NCBI GenBank assembly: GCA_022410635.1 | Contig: JAJVDF010000135.1 | Coordinates: forward strand, 2,734-66,733 | Direction of reading: 5' to 3' | Length of the DNA stretch: 64,000 nucleotides | From: Tretioscincus oriximinensis | Taxonomy: Eukaryota; Chordata; Lepidosauria; Squamata; Gymnophthalmidae | Shown: positions 45,743 through 58,021 of the stretch, piece after piece | Layout: the number at the start of each line of letters is the position of its first letter | Numbering within the stretch: the stretch's first letter is position 1 | Position numbers and translations under genes: made by a program | The notes under the pieces: model-generated | What the model was told of the DNA's origin: nothing | Databases searched by the model: none | Seen by the model: only the letters and a program-made list of their open reading frames with translations

Positions 45743-46468
45743 GAGAAAGAAAAAGATTTGGGGATGTTCAGTGACTGTGTCAACCAAGTGTGCAGCAGTA
45801 ATGAAAAAAGAAAATTCATTGTTAGAGGTAATTAAAAATAAGTCAGCAAGAGTAATTTTGCCTCTTTATAAATTTATTGTGAGACTACATTTTGAATACT
45901 GTATACAATTCTGGTCATTGCACCTTAACAAAGAAATGGTTGAACTGGAGAGGTTGGAAAAAAAGACAAAAAGAATGATCAAGGGGCTGGAACACCTTCC
46001 TTAATAAACCAGACTGAAATGATTGGGCCTCTTCAGCCTTGAAAGACAGCACTTAAGAGGTGATCATGCCTGGGATAGATAAGGTGAAAAGATAAAAAAA
46101 ATTATCTGTTGAGAAAAAAAAGTTAGGACAGACAAAAGGAATTTTTTTTTTACCCTGTGGGTCTATGGAATCTATATAATACTTCTGGAAGAGGTGGTGG
46201 GAACTAGCAGCTTGGATAGTTTTGAATTATACAAATTCATGGAGGCCAANGGTATCAATGGCTACTAAGATGGATATCTTGATACTACCTCTGAGATAGA
46301 GCAACAGGCAGTATTCCTGAAATATCACTTGCAGGGAGCTGACATCATGTGAAGGTTTTTCTTTCTTCTGCTTGAGATGCCTGGGTGCAATTAGTGGCCA
46401 TTGAGACAGAATGCTGGATTAGATGGACTGTGGCCCAATTCAGCTAGGCCTTTTATGTTCTTATGTAC
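45743..46468 (+). mobile_element. Old CR1 LINE 3' copy
   Basis: Sense CR1, clearly more diverged: the frame at 45771-46004 reads VSTKCAAVMKKENSLLEVI, LPLYKFIVRLHFEYCIQFWS, LHLNKEMVELERLEKK, matching the RT end of the 40206 copy. The 3' UTR has several deletions. It ends GCTGGATTAGATGGACTGTG and TTTTATGTTCTTATGTACTT. Confidence 0.88.
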
Positions 46469-47149
46469 TTGTGTAAAAATACTAATAAAATGTTACTGGT
46501 TTTGGTTAGGAATTTTTTTACCTGCCTTTTTAAAAAAATATATCTCATTTAATTCCTCCTGTCATTCATATCAGTTTACATAAATTTAAAGTAAAATGTC
46601 ATAAAAATATATTTAAAGCAAGTAAAATGATTATCAGTGAATCATCCCTTTTAAGATACACAGAAAAAAAATGCCAAAGAAAGTGGGAAATGTGTAGTCC
46701 CCCCAAAGTAAGCGCATACACTGGGGGTTTCCATCGAATCCAATGGAAGTTCATTTAATCGGAATAGGGCAGCTATAGGGAAAGATGAATCTCAAAAATA
46801 GCTCAATAACAATGGGCTCAATAGCATGCAGCCCCTGGACAAACGTATAGCATGAGACAGCTGGAACTGGCAGAAATAACTGTTCAAACATAGTTCCAGA
46901 GGAATTTAGAGGTTTACAGTATATGACACAACCAGACAAAGCTGAGTTGATATAGGTCTTCCTTTGAAGATTACATACCATTTCTACTGCAACATTCTTG
47001 CTAACTGCAGTGTCTTTCTGGTTCTGTACAGAAAATATTGCAATAATACAATGAAGTAGTTGGCCATTTTACTATATTTATCAAGGAATAGAAATTTCTA
47101 TATATATTTTGGATTTGCAGAACTTTTCTGCAAACATTTTAATGCTTTT
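46469..47149. other. Unassigned intergenic stretch
   Basis: No gene recognised. At 46696-46766 CCCCAAAGTAAGCGC...TTCATTTAATCGGAATAGGG may be a decayed repeat. Confidence 0.35.
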
Positions 47150-47360
47150 TGATTATTTATTGATTGATTTATACTTATATCCCATCCTATACTCGAAAGT
47201 CTCAGGGCGGCCAACAATAAAGAAGTGCACATTTTGTTGCTTTCTCCACAACAGACACCCTGTGAAGTAGACAGGGCTGAGAGTTCCTGGAGGAGTGTGG
47301 AATCGAAGTGGGAGACTACCAGATAAGAATCCAACACTAACCACTACACCAAACTGGCTC
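47150..47360 (-). mobile_element. tRNA-headed CORE/MIR-like SINE with L2-type tail, copy 3 (internal deletion)
   Basis: Minus-strand SINE of the 25127 type: GCCAGTTTGGTGTAGTGGTT head, CCCACTTCGATTCCACACTC around the B box, then directly the CTCAGCCCTGTCTACTTCAC block. The core GACCTTGGGCCAGTCA present in 25127 is deleted. The tail GGCCGCCCTGAGACTTTCGA, then GTATAGGATGGGATATAAGT, is again the L2-type tail, with a short (ATCA)n end. Confidence 0.82.
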
Positions 47361-48415
47361 CCTCATTAAGTTTTTTGGGGAGTTACAGGGCTGTTAGGAA
47401 ATGTACTCAGATTTTCTATATTGAGTTTCTGAATGAAAGCTGCTACATTAACCCTTGCAACAGGTCTATACAGGTCATTTGGCCTAAATGAGCTGGAAAT
47501 ACAGTCAGTGATCACAAAAGTGAGGGATTTCTGTGTGAATCTGTCTCCATTTGGGGTATAAAAAACCCAACCTTTAAATCAAACTACAATTTAAACTGTA
47601 AGAATAAGGTCTTTCCCCACCTTCACCCTTTACTTCCACTTTGACCTGCAAGCGAAGGGAGGGAAATGAGTTGTTGACACTGGCTGATTGTGGTCAACAG
47701 ATACTAGGTAGTTAATCAGACTTNAAACAGAACATAGAAGAAACACAAAAGCAAGTGCTGTTGCATAATGGGAAGTATAATCTTTATAAGAAGTCAACAG
47801 ATACTGCTAAATATTGGTTCTGACGTTTGGAAGAGTAATCATGAGAGGAACTTCACAAACAGATCTGTTAATCTGCAGTTTTAATCATTAAGGATGGCTG
47901 AGCAAGATTCAATTAACAAAATTGAGTTGATAGGTTGCATCACAGTCTATTGTCTTCAGTGGTTTAACAACTCTGATCTGTTAACTGTTGTGATTTTCAA
48001 AACCTTTTTCTTGCGTTTTTCTTCATAATATTTGATTTTTATTGGATATTGTTGCACTTAAGCTGCACTTAATAAAAACTCCTCTCTTCTATAGCCATTA
48101 AAGGTCCAAAGTTCTGTCTCAGATTATATGTGGAACTGAAGTCCAATAGCATCCAAACTGTTTATGAAAAAAGTATTTCTAAAATGCATGGTAACTTATT
48201 CACTCTGTGATTGACAAAAACTGGCAAAAACCTCTAGATTAAGGCCACAGGGTAGTTCTCAAACTACTACAAGATCTGAAAACATGAAAATGAGGCATTG
48301 AAATGAAGATTTGCTTTGCCTCTATAGCTTTCATGGAAGTATCCTATGTGTCTAGAGCTCATGATTAATTTCTATGGAACTTTCTATTACAGTAGAAGAT
48401 ATAATGACAGCAAAC
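47361..48415. other. Unassigned intergenic stretch
   Basis: No gene or named repeat recognised. Confidence 0.4.
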
Positions 48416-48780
48416 AACTCTATCACACAACACAAGGACCAGAGGACACTCCTTAAAGCTGTTGGGTAGAAAAGTGAGAACAGACAAAGGAAAGTATTTT
48501 TTCACCCAGAGGGTCATCGGCCTGTGGAATTTACTTCCTGAAGAGGTAGTGGTAGCTAACAGCTTGGATAGTTTCAAGACAGGACTAGACAGGTTTATGG
48601 ACACTAAAGGTATAAATGGATACTAGGATGGANGTCTGGATGTTGCCTCTGGGATGGAGCAACAGGCAGGACTCCTGTGATACCATTTGCAGGGAGTCAT
48701 GAACAGGTGCATGTTTTGCTTCCCTCTGGACTTGATGGACTCTGGCTTTATCCAGTATGGTTCTTCTTATGTTCTTATGT
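48416..48780 (+). mobile_element. Young CR1 LINE 3' end
   Basis: CTCTATCACACAACACAAGG, TTTCACCCAGAGGGTCATCG, TAACAGCTTGGATAGTTTCA, AGACAGGACTAGACAGGTTT, and a terminal TTCTTCTTATGTTCTTATGT. Close to the consensus of the copies here. A gap of about 60 bases is missing before GGACTTGATGGACTCTGG. It ends directly against an older CR1. Confidence 0.92.
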
Positions 48781-48992
48781 AGATAGCTTTAAGAAAGGAT
48801 TAGATAAATTCAAGGAGGCCAAGTGCATCAAGAATTGATGCCTAGTTGTTGCCTTCAAGTTGGAGAAATAGGCAGGATTTTCCTAAATGCCATTTGCAGA
48901 GTCTAGAGCCTCCATCAGCTTGAGAATGCCCTAAAGTAATTGGTGGGCCACTGGATGGGCTGTAGCCTAATTCATCCTATTTTCTCAGTGTG
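48781..48992 (+). mobile_element. Older CR1 LINE fragment directly abutting the young copy
   Basis: Starts internally at AGATAGCTTTAAGAAAGGAT and continues AGATAAATTCAAGGAGGCCA, TTGCCTTCAAGTTGGAGAAA, AGGCAGGATT, TGGTGGGCCACTGGATGGGC. Strongly diverged and missing the conserved end. The young CR1 evidently inserted into or beside this older one, giving two tandem 3' regions. Confidence 0.78.
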
Positions 48993-49689
48993 TAAGCGGC
49001 CCCTGGGAATACTGAATAGGCAAATCTTTTCTCTCCTTTCAGTGCCTAGAGATCCAAAGAAGCAATAATTTAATTATTATCAAACCACCCGCATAATCTC
49101 ATTCAATTCTGGGCTGCTGTAGCCACGCAAGTTTTCCGAAGCTTATAGAATAGTGGGCAAGGCAATTGACATTGCAGGAGAACATCTAACTGGTTTTTTG
49201 GTGTGTGTGTGTGGGTTTCTCTCCATTTAATATATTGTTCCTGTGAACTTACTCTGGCAAATCTATGACTGAATCCTTTGCTTCCATGATGAATACAGTG
49301 CAAAATAGAGATCCCTTAGGTATGAGTATGGCTACATTTCATGCTTTGGGGAATTCATGGGACAAAGTGATGGAGTCCTGAAAAGAGTGAAATTGTTTCT
49401 TTTTTACAAACCTTAAAGATAAAGGACTGCTGTCCTGCTTTTCCCCCCTGTAATCTCACAAGATCACAAAAGTGCAAAGCAAAATAGGAATAACATCAAA
49501 GCAGAACAACAAGAATGGTGCTTTTAAAACAAACTGAAGTTTGTGTAGTGCTACATGAATAACACTCCCCAAATGTCCTCTTCTCCAAAACTGTAGTCTG
49601 CTTGTTCATTTATTTTTTGTTTGTTGTTCATTTATTTATATATGTCTCAATATACAGAGTCAAGAGATTAAAATATGGGAATGTTCTGT
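48993..49689. other. Unassigned intergenic stretch
   Basis: A (GT)n run at 49200-49214; otherwise nothing recognised. Confidence 0.4.
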
Positions 49690-50181
49690 TGATTGGAACA
49701 ACTGGCCGGACACACATCATGCTGGTCTTGAAAGAGCTGCACTAGCTGCCANTCTGCTACTGAGCCCAATTCAAAGTGTTGACTTTAACTTATAAGGCCT
49801 TAAATAACTTGGCCCCCAAATATCTAAAGGAGCGCCTTCTCCCATACCAACCTGCCTGTGCCTTAAAAGGGGGAGAACCTCTTGGTTGTACCACNCATCT
49901 CAACAGCCAATGGAGTGGGAACCCATGGTAGAGCCTTTTCGTTTATGGAATAGTCTTCCCCTCGAGGTGTTTCTGTCATCATTGTTGTATTCTTTTGGAA
50001 GATCTTTAAAAAGACACACTTCTTTCACCTGGCCTTTGGCTGAAGAAATGTCATATTTTTTCCAACTTTTAGATACTGTTTTATACTGTTTTTAATTATG
50101 TAAGTTTTGTATTGTATAGTTGGCTGCCCTGAGACTTTTGAGTATAGAGCAGGGTATAAGTATAAATAAATAAATAAATAG
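49690..50181 (+). mobile_element. L2-type LINE 3' end
   Basis: Sense-strand end of an L2-like ORF2 in broken frames: the usual L-LPV / FKVLTLTYKAL / LGPKYLKERL region (49745-49835: AAAGTGTTGACTTTAACTTA, CCCAAATATCTAAAGGAGCG), then PFRLWNSLPLEVFLSSLLYS, GRSLKRHTSF (49936-50030), matching the family pattern RLWNSLP-x5-S-x3-FK-x2-LKTHLF. It ends in the 3' tail GGCTGCCCTGAGACTTTTGA, GAGCAGGGTATAAGTATAAA and (TAAA)n. The same tail ends the SINEs at 25127 and 47150. Confidence 0.85.
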
Positions 50182-52261
50182 TGGCATTTGGTAACGCTAT
50201 GCATGATTGTCCTATTATAAGTCAGCCACTCTGATTTAAAATTCCTCTTTTCCCTATGTTTCTTTAGAGATTTTCATATTTAGAACTCCACTAGGTTATT
50301 TATGGAGAAATGTCATGTACAGTAATGTGAAAAAGATAGCCTAATTGAATGTGACAAACAGAAGATGTTACAGTATTACAACTTCTATGATGCCCCATTT
50401 GAAGAATGAGATCCAATCTTGAGGAAATTCAGATTTTTTAATTATTGTTTTGTAGTTATGGTGATTTTAGTTAAATTGTGCATTTAGCATTTGGTTAGAC
50501 TGAATTCAGATTTCCGTATACATGTTTCTATTTGCTGTCAGAAAATATTTTATATAACTTAGACATAATCTAACACAAAAAAATGTCTCACATTAGAAAC
50601 TGAAATAAACTAACACAACATGTACATCTGCTCACTCTCCCCTTCTTTTTATGTTATTTTATTTCTCTATTTGCCTAAGTAAAACAGAATTGATCTGATG
50701 CATTATAGCGTTATAATGTTTCAGATTTATTTGCTTATTATCCATGAACCAGTCTGGTTTTGTGGTTAGAGTGACCTTGAACTAATCACATACTTCAGAA
50801 CATGTCTGTTATGAAAAGGAGATCAGAAGATTATGTAAGCTGCTTTGATTCCCTTCAGGTTGAGAAAGATGAGGGAGAACATTCCAATAGTCTACTCTCC
50901 CAAAAGGTCCTCNGTGTATCATTTGATGATTACTAGTATCATCAGCAAAAAAATCCTAGGTGACCCCATGGATCCCACTGATTTATGTCAGGAAAGATAA
51001 TATAGCAAGAATCTCAAGCCCAGGACATTTAACCTATCCTGGTAACTAATTAGCAGCTAGTGTAAGTAACAGTTGCACAGCTATTATGTGTATGCAAGCC
51101 AGTGCCTCATACCTTACTTCTGGCTCAATCATTTTTAATATGTTAATTATTTTTTATTGTTAACTGCCCTGAGACCTTTGGGTTTTGGGTGGTATAGAAA
51201 TGCAAAAAGAAAATAGTCTAACCAGTGTTTTGAATCAACTGCAGCTTCTGGTTCAGATACAAGAGTAGCCTCATATAGCTAAAATCTCTGAAAAGTAGTA
51301 GAGCATGGACCATACCAGCCAGACGTTATCTGTAGTAACACATACTCTTTGTCACAGAGATTACCTGAATCTCTAGTGACTGATGTTTCTAAAGGTACTT
51401 CAGACTGTGTCTTATTTTTTCTGAGAAAATGCAATCCCATTAAAAAGGCACTGTTTCTGAAACTGAGATTTTCCTACCCAGTGTCTCCATCTTACCAAGA
51501 TGCAAACAATTTAACAGCTTCCATCCAATCTATCACTGAATTAAAACATCAGTTTTGTTCACAACCTATCCTGATTCAAATGTTAATGAGAAGTAGAAGT
51601 GGTCTGTGACATCTCACCCAAAATTTCTGATAATTCAGCAACTTCATGGTAAATGTTAAGTATCACTGATAGCAAGATTTCTTGTGCCACCCACAGAGGC
51701 ACAATTACTCAACTCTACCTTCTGAGATGATCTCAGAAAGTAAGAACTGAACCCTATAAAGCTTGAAGGTGCATAACCATAAATTTGCCTGCCTTCTTGT
51801 GAAATTGGGAAGGCTTTTTCAGGATTGGATGTACCATCATCTTCATAATCAATGGTCCTGGTCCTTGGTTCCTCCTGGCTATTCTCATATTGCTAATTAA
51901 CATGAGGCAAAATAGACAAGGGCCAATAAAAGAGATGGAAGATATGGTAATTGTTATTCACTAATCCAGCCATACCCACATGGACTATAGCATGTCAGGC
52001 CCCTCTGTCTTTTACTACCTTCCAATATCTAGTCAAACTCATGTTTCATCCTCAGTTTTCCCTTTTGCCCACAGCTTTTCCCAAAATCAGCATTGTTTGC
52101 AAAGTGTCCAAGGTCCAGTTTCAGTATTTATCCTACTAATGAATAATCAGGGCTGACTTCCTTCGATATTAAATAATTTTGTCCAAGGGATNCTCAAAAA
52201 TCAGTTCTTCAGCTCTCAGTCTTCCTTGTGATCCATCACTTTTACAGTACTGTAGCTTTCA
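50182..52261. other. Mostly unassigned, with two decayed repeat ends
   Basis: 50751-50885 holds a decayed SINE (CCAGTCTGGTTTTGTGGTTA, GCTGCTTTGATTCCCTTCAG). 51131-51209 holds an L2-type 3' tail (AACTGCCCTGAGACCTTTGG, then GGTATAGAAATGC) on the plus strand. I recognise no gene in the rest. Confidence 0.5.
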
Positions 52262-52563
52262 GGCATGGATAGCTCAGTCGCTAATGAATCCGTCTCTCGC
52301 CTGGGAGATGGGGTTTCGAAGCCCTGTGTTGGACCTGGGGAGTGGTGAGCACCTTCCACTAGCCTGTAGCTCCAGCCAACTCAGCTATTCGGAAGCATGA
52401 ATTGCAAGAAATTGCAACTGACTGCAAGTAGATACATGGGAACCACCACAACCTGGTGGGGAAAATAGAATGTGAGCCTTTGGGCAAAAATATCCATGTA
52501 AGCCGCTGTGAGTCCCTTTGAAAGGTGAGAAAAGCAGGTTTAAGAACCCAGTTCTTCTTCTTT
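52262..52563 (+). mobile_element. tRNA-headed SINE with TTCTTCTT tail, copy 1 (nearly complete)
   Basis: tRNA-like head with A box GGATAGCTCAGTCG (52268) and B box GGTTTCGAAGCCC (52312), which could serve RNA polymerase III. A body shared with 31237 follows: AGCACCTTCCACTAGCCTGT, AGCTCCAGCCAACTCAGCTA, GCAAGAAATTGCAACTGACT, ACCACCACAACCTGGTGGGG. The 3' part is CTGTGAGTCCCTTTGAAAGG, AGAAAAGCAGGTTTAAGAAC and TTCTTCTTC. The head is not a functional tRNA, because the rest of the cloverleaf is absent. Confidence 0.85.
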
Positions 52564-55500
52564 CATTAAATAGACCTGTGTCATTGGCAATATGATGCCT
52601 CTGCTTTTTAAAACACTGTTTCTGTTTGCCATATCTTTTCTCTAAGCATCTTGTTAGTCACCTTCTATGGTGATGTTTGAACCCAGGAAAATGAAATCAA
52701 ACACTGTTTTAATTTTTACACTTGTTTTTCTATTTGCAATGAAGTGTTGGGATAAGTTGCCATGAACTTAATTGACTCCTTTCCTCATCATATACCATGT
52801 GAGGTAAAAGGTCCCTAGCCTTATTCAAACTAGAAAGACATTGGTTCTTTTTCTTATCTGTCTCTTTCCCTTCTATGATTCTCTGGTTGATCAACCTACT
52901 AGACAATTTTTATAGGACACATCATTTCTTCTCTTTTCTTCTGTGCTTGCCTAGTTGCCTGATGATATTTCATAATGTTTCTTAAAAGAAGACTAATTGA
53001 AGACAAGTTTAGGTTTTCAAAGCTTTTACGAAGTTACTGTCTGTCCCATTTTATTCCAGGGAACTCTAGATTTCCCTAACAGCAGTAGAATGTTGTTTCT
53101 GCCTGCAGTTTCAAAAGGTCATATTTTTGTTTGAAAGTATCCCCTCTTCAAGCCTGGACATGTAGTAATGAGATGAATTTGATTACCTAAATGACTCATT
53201 CCATTCCTATAATTCTCATATCTGAATAAGTGGTTGCAACAGCACAAAAAATTATATTCTTGCATTGCACTGAGCTAGTCACTCTCCAGGGTCCTGATTT
53301 CATGCTGTCATTTGCAATTCAATTGGCTGGTTCAAGANCTACATAGCAACTACATAGGAGATACATTGATACAGTTGGGAGAATCAAAATGATTACAAGT
53401 ATCTCTAGGTGAAATATTTTCCCATTACTTTCTGCCTGATTATTCTAATTGGACTTGTCAAGAATTTATCTAGGGAACATTTAGATGCAGCTCACATATG
53501 CCTGGACAATGAAAACAGGAATGGGAGGGGAGAGCGTACACTTCTAGTAAAGGAATGCAATAAAATACTATACTCTAAAGGTACTGCCTATCCCAAGATG
53601 TGAAATACAATTCTTGAAGACTACTCTGGAATTAAATAAATGTAAGGTTACTTATCATCAATCACATCTCTAAAACTGTTAGGGAAATGTTTCTGGTGAA
53701 CTTTGTCAGTGAGACACCAAACATAAGTGACATCAAAAGCACTTATTAACAGGTACAATTGCAAAGACACCAAGAAGCATCAACCAGGCATTTGCATAGC
53801 ATTACTGAAAGCAGCTTAGGCATAGATGCATCCATACATTATAAGTGAAATACATTGATAGATTACAGGTGGAATAAAATTAGACCATAGCTAAAATAGG
53901 AAGGTGGAAGGTTCAGCATCTTGGCCGACTGTCCCCGCAGACTGTGCTGCACACCAATTGGCTGACCTAAGGGACACCAGCTGCCATGCCAGCTTTGGTG
54001 GGCCGACCATAAGGCATCAATCACATCAAATGCAAGCCCTCGCTTGACACCATTGCTGGGTGGCACACCTGGCATGGCTCGTCCTGTGACGTACCCCTCC
54101 GAGTCCTACTTCAGCAGAACCCTTAAGCTCAGCTATGTGAGCCTCGCTCAGTCCATGCTGAAGGCAGACACCAGAAGATCAAGTGTGTTTTTAGGGCTCA
54201 CAAAGTGCAAATCTATTTTGAACCCATATCTGAAGACTCAGAACCGCATTTGGCTTCCAACCCCACCCCAAGGAAAAGCTCCATTCCACCAAACATAGGG
54301 GATAGTCGGGATATCTGCCACCTCAGCTAGTAACTATCCCCCCAAAAGGCCAGCCAAGGTGTGTATTCACCACAAGAGCAGCACCAGCCACCTCCTGCCA
54401 AGACTGCTATTCCTTTGGATCCTAGAAGGTAAAAGTCAACAACTATTTCCAATTCTTCATCTTGTGGTTGAAAGTGATCATTGGTCCTTGTTCTTTTAAA
54501 ATAAAATTGTATTGGTAATCTCTGCTCTTGGACATCTGTAAGGCTTTGGTCTCACAATGTCATGAACATCAGTGGCACTTTCAATGATCTTCAGAAAACT
54601 CTCAGTAACATTATACCTCCAGTTTTCTGGCACTACAACATCCAGTCCAGTTTGTCTATCCATATATTTTTCAGGGAGGGGGGGGGCAGTACGGAAATGT
54701 TTTAGTAAATTCTTCTCCTGCACAGTACCTAATACCATCTCATGTCATTGTTGGCAAACGTGGCTAGAAGGATTTTTGTTGATATTTCACTTTTAACTTG
54801 TCCTGGGAGTATCTTCTCCCAACAACATGGTCCAAAGAATTGTTGTTGTGCACTTGGCTATACAGCAGCTTTCAACACATCTGTTTCCTAGAATCAATAA
54901 AAGACCCACATACGGTATCTAAGTTTCTTAGGAGAAAAGTAGTATATTTTAAACCATTGTTCCCTTCTATTTTATTCCATTGTTCATGTTATTTCTTCAA
55001 TTTGTCCTGGGGATACTTGGTTTGACCTTTCAGGCACAGTTTTTTTTATGACTATTTAAAATCATAGTCATAATCTGCCCATACTAATTGCAGTTCTCCC
55101 GAAACTTATGTCTTCATTTCTTACTTAAAAGAAACAAAAGAGAGATAGAGAAAGAAAGTGAGAAGGAAAAAGAGAGAAGTCTTCATAGCGACTTTTAGTC
55201 ATAGTCTCACACTTATGACTCCTCTATTTGGCATCCTCTTGACATTCTATGACATTGGAAGTGCACAAAATGAGACCCAATCCCTAGTAAATAACCAGAT
55301 TAGTACATCTATATGACAGAAGTAAAAGCTTTTGTCTATGATGAGATTGCAGAGACCTGTTGCTAAGCAACAGAGCTTGAAGGCAACAAAGCAAAGAGAA
55401 ATGGGTGTGGGCGTGTAGGGTGTAAGCCAGCACTAACTGACAGTGGAGGGCTGTTAGGGCTGTTAGTGCTGCCCTAATAGAGAGTCAGAAATTGAAGAGA

Positions 55501-56284
55501 AGCCTTCTGTAATGCTGCGTCTTCAATGGGGGCAGCAAGCTTAAGTGAGGAGAAGTGGACNAGTGTGGGAGTGAAAACTGTGCTTGTATTGTAAGGCCAC
55601 ATGAACTTTTGACTTCATTATCATTTAATATCACAGCTTGCATGAAATGACAAAGCATAATCCAAAGACTGCTATAAGATAAGCTCTGCAATAAGACTGA
55701 AAAATCCGACTGAGTTTTCCACTTCATAACTTTACAACCATAAAATGAATGGTTTATGTGGGATGATTGACATTGTCCAAAGAGAAGTATGTGACAATAT
55801 GCAAGTGAGATTTCTTGCTTGCACTATTGTATTACAGTGCCATAAACTGTGTAGTTTTACACAATGTTGCAGCTTAGTTGTTCTTCAGTCATTTAGCCTT
55901 GTCCCTCTTTGTGACCCAATGATTACATGCAAGGCCCCTCTGTCTTCCATCTCCCCTCAGAACCTGGATTAGCTCATGATTACACAACACTTTTTGACCA
56001 TCTCATTATTTACTATCCTTCTTTTGTCCTCAACCTTTCAAAGCACCACGGGCCTTTCTGGTGAGTTCTGTCTTTCATTATGTGGCCAAAATATTTGGGT
56101 TTCAGCTTCAGGATTTGTTCTCCCACAGAGTAGTCAGGTTGATTTCCTTTAGAATCAACAAATTAAATTTTTTTTAGTCAAAGTTCAAGGCATTCCAAAA
56201 AGTATTTACTGACTTTGCAATTCAAAAGTATCCAACTCTCAAAGCCATTATTACTAGAAAAAACCCTAAGCCATACTCAGACAC
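52564..56284. other. Unassigned intergenic stretch
   Basis: No gene recognised. The 53920-54430 part is clearly more GC-rich than its surroundings and is listed separately. Confidence 0.4.
53920..54430. other. GC-elevated unclassified segment
   Basis: Compositional island with CpGs (GGCCGACTGTCCCCGCAG, CGTACCCCTCCGAG, GCCTCGCTCAG) and an ACCAATTGGCTG box at 53953. It looks like an LTR or a DNA element body, but I could not find paired termini with a target duplication. The frame at 54044-54298 shows no domain. Confidence 0.35.
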
Positions 56285-56885
56285 ATAGAATCATAGAATC
56301 ATAGCGTTAGAAGGGACCTCCAGTTTCATCGGATCCAATGCCCTGATCAATGCAGGATTGACTAAACCATCCCAGACAGATGGTTATCCAGCCTCTATTT
56401 GAAGACTTCCAGTGAAGGCAACCTCATCACCTCCTGTGGCAAACTGTTCCACTGGTTTATCACCCTTACTGTGATAAGGACAGAGAGGAAACTGCAAGGA
56501 AAATTGAAGATAAATGGGGACATACTTGTGGATGTGTTGCCTCACTTTTTTTTAAAGTGATTTAAAATTTGCAGTGGGGAAGTAGCCTGTGTGTGGTCTG
56601 ACCAAAGTATTCTAGAGAGGAATAATTACTTCAAGTGATCGAGATATACCCCAGGATTGTGTTTGCCTTTTTGCAGATGTTCACGCTGTTGACTCATGGT
56701 CTTTTTGATGTGTGCTGCTGCTCAGACATATTCCTCCCACTGTATATGTGCTGGTTTCATTTTTCTTGCCCAGATGTAAGACCTTGCATTTCTCCCTGTT
56801 GAATACCATTCTATTAGTTTCAACCCATTGTTCAGCTTGTTTGTATCTTTTTGAATCCTTTCTTTATCTTGTTTAGTATCAACAA
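56285..56885 (-). mobile_element. Ancient CR1 of a second subfamily
   Basis: The plus-strand start AGAATCATAGAATCATAGCG, then AGAAGGGACCTC, is the reverse of the CR1 3' end type common in birds, turtles and crocodilians (ATTCTATG terminal repeats). It differs from the TCTTATGT type elsewhere here. Further on, AGGATTGTGTTTGCCTTTTT, GCTGTTGACTCATG, TGTAAGACCTTGCATTTCTC and TTGAATACCATTCTATTAGT follow the known reverse order of the same LINE. The middle (56470-56600) is deleted or scrambled. Highly diverged, so old. Confidence 0.75.
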
Positions 56886-57434
56886 CCCCTCCTAGCTTTT
56901 AACTANAGTCCTGAAAAACTGAACTAAACTGGGGTGGGAGGGGGGAGAAGGGGATAGTTCTTTTTCTGGGTTAGTCCAGTTCTTAGAACTGAATTTGGAT
57001 TGGCAAAGTAATGTCTGTTTTTTTAATAGTGGCTTTTGATTTGGCTGATATAGTCACTGCCTGAAATGATCTTTGGACACAAGAAAATAAGGATAGTATC
57101 TATTTCTGATCCTGTGATGTGGTTCCTTGCCAATTCGAGGCAGTTCATATCAACCACTATCAGTGTCCTGCCCGAGGACCATATTGTGGGGACTGGGGAC
57201 ATACCATTTTCAATACTGCCTCTTCCTTCGAGAACGTATGCAAGGCTAGCCCCAAGAACAAAAGACAACAGTGCAAGAACCAGGATTCAATTGCTGCACC
57301 AGATAAGACCTCCTAATCCAGTTGATGTGGCCACACATGTTTATCCCACATTGGCCTTATTAGCCACCAGTAAGCCTGCTACAGGTCCAGACAACTATCC
57401 CGCCCCCCTTTCATAGACGCTATGCCAAGAAGGA
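56886..57434. other. Unassigned stretch before the solo LTR
   Basis: A 116-codon frame at 57066-57416 (starts MIFGHKKIRIVSISDPVMWF) and an antisense 81-codon frame cover it. I recognise no domain in either. Because the LTR beside it has its own target duplication, this is flanking DNA and not the inside of that element. Confidence 0.35.
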
Positions 57435-57439
57435 CATAT

Positions 57440-57761
57440 TGTTAGGTACCTCCTATCCTATATTTCTGCTCTCCCCTTTTTTACTCTCTCCTTTGATCTT
57501 TTGAATCGCTTTGTGTGCCGGCGGGAACTTTTCAGCGGGTGATTTATATCTGCTCATTGGCTTGTGGGCGCCCAGAGGCGGTCCCTCGGCCTTCCTTTAT
57601 AATGCAGTTTCTCCTGTCACTTCATGTTCTACCTCTTTAGTTATTACCAGAGTTAACTTCTGACTTCTGGCCTTATTACTGGACTTAGCTTTTGAATAAA
57701 CATCCTTCAACAAAATTGTTTACCTTTGTCGTTTTTGGATTGGAGCTCTACATTACTAACA
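57440..57761 (+). mobile_element. Solo LTR, 322 bp, 5-bp target duplication
   Basis: Begins TGTTAGGTACC and ends TTACTAACA, so the 6-bp termini TGTTAG/CTAACA are perfect inverted repeats. The direct repeat CATAT flanks both sides (57435-57439, 57762-57766). Promoter-like order inside: ATTGG (inverted CCAAT) at about 57556, TTTATAAT at 57596, then AATAAA at 57695-57700, about 60 bases before the end. U3-R-U5 layout is therefore complete and sense is plus. No gag-pol is attached. The family (retroviral or Gypsy-type) cannot be named. Confidence 0.82.
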
Positions 57762-58021
57762 CATATGGAGAGGGTAGTATTTCAACCACAGAAACTGATT
57801 CCCCCAATGGATCTTTCCCCTTGGGAATTCTGATGTCCTCTGAAGGTTCCACAAATGACCCTGAAGTTAACATAGCCTTCTAATATGTTCTGCATTACTA
57901 CTACAATGCAAACGTCTTTTTACACACAAACAATGGTTTCCTTGCGTTGTTATTAGCTCTATAGATACAATAGAGATCATGCTTCCTGAGATTTCCTTTG
58001 AAAANGGAAGAAATAGAAAGG

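Noticed and set aside
52262..52335. Possible tRNA gene
   Set aside because: A and B boxes are present, but no full cloverleaf can be drawn and the sequence continues into a SINE body shared with 31237.
53920..54430. Possible fifth LTR
   Set aside because: Composition is suggestive but I could not find TG...CA ends with matching direct repeats.
57066..57416. 116-codon open frame next to the solo LTR
   Set aside because: No recognisable domain, an antisense frame of similar length overlaps it, and the LTR has its own target duplication, so it is not part of a provirus.
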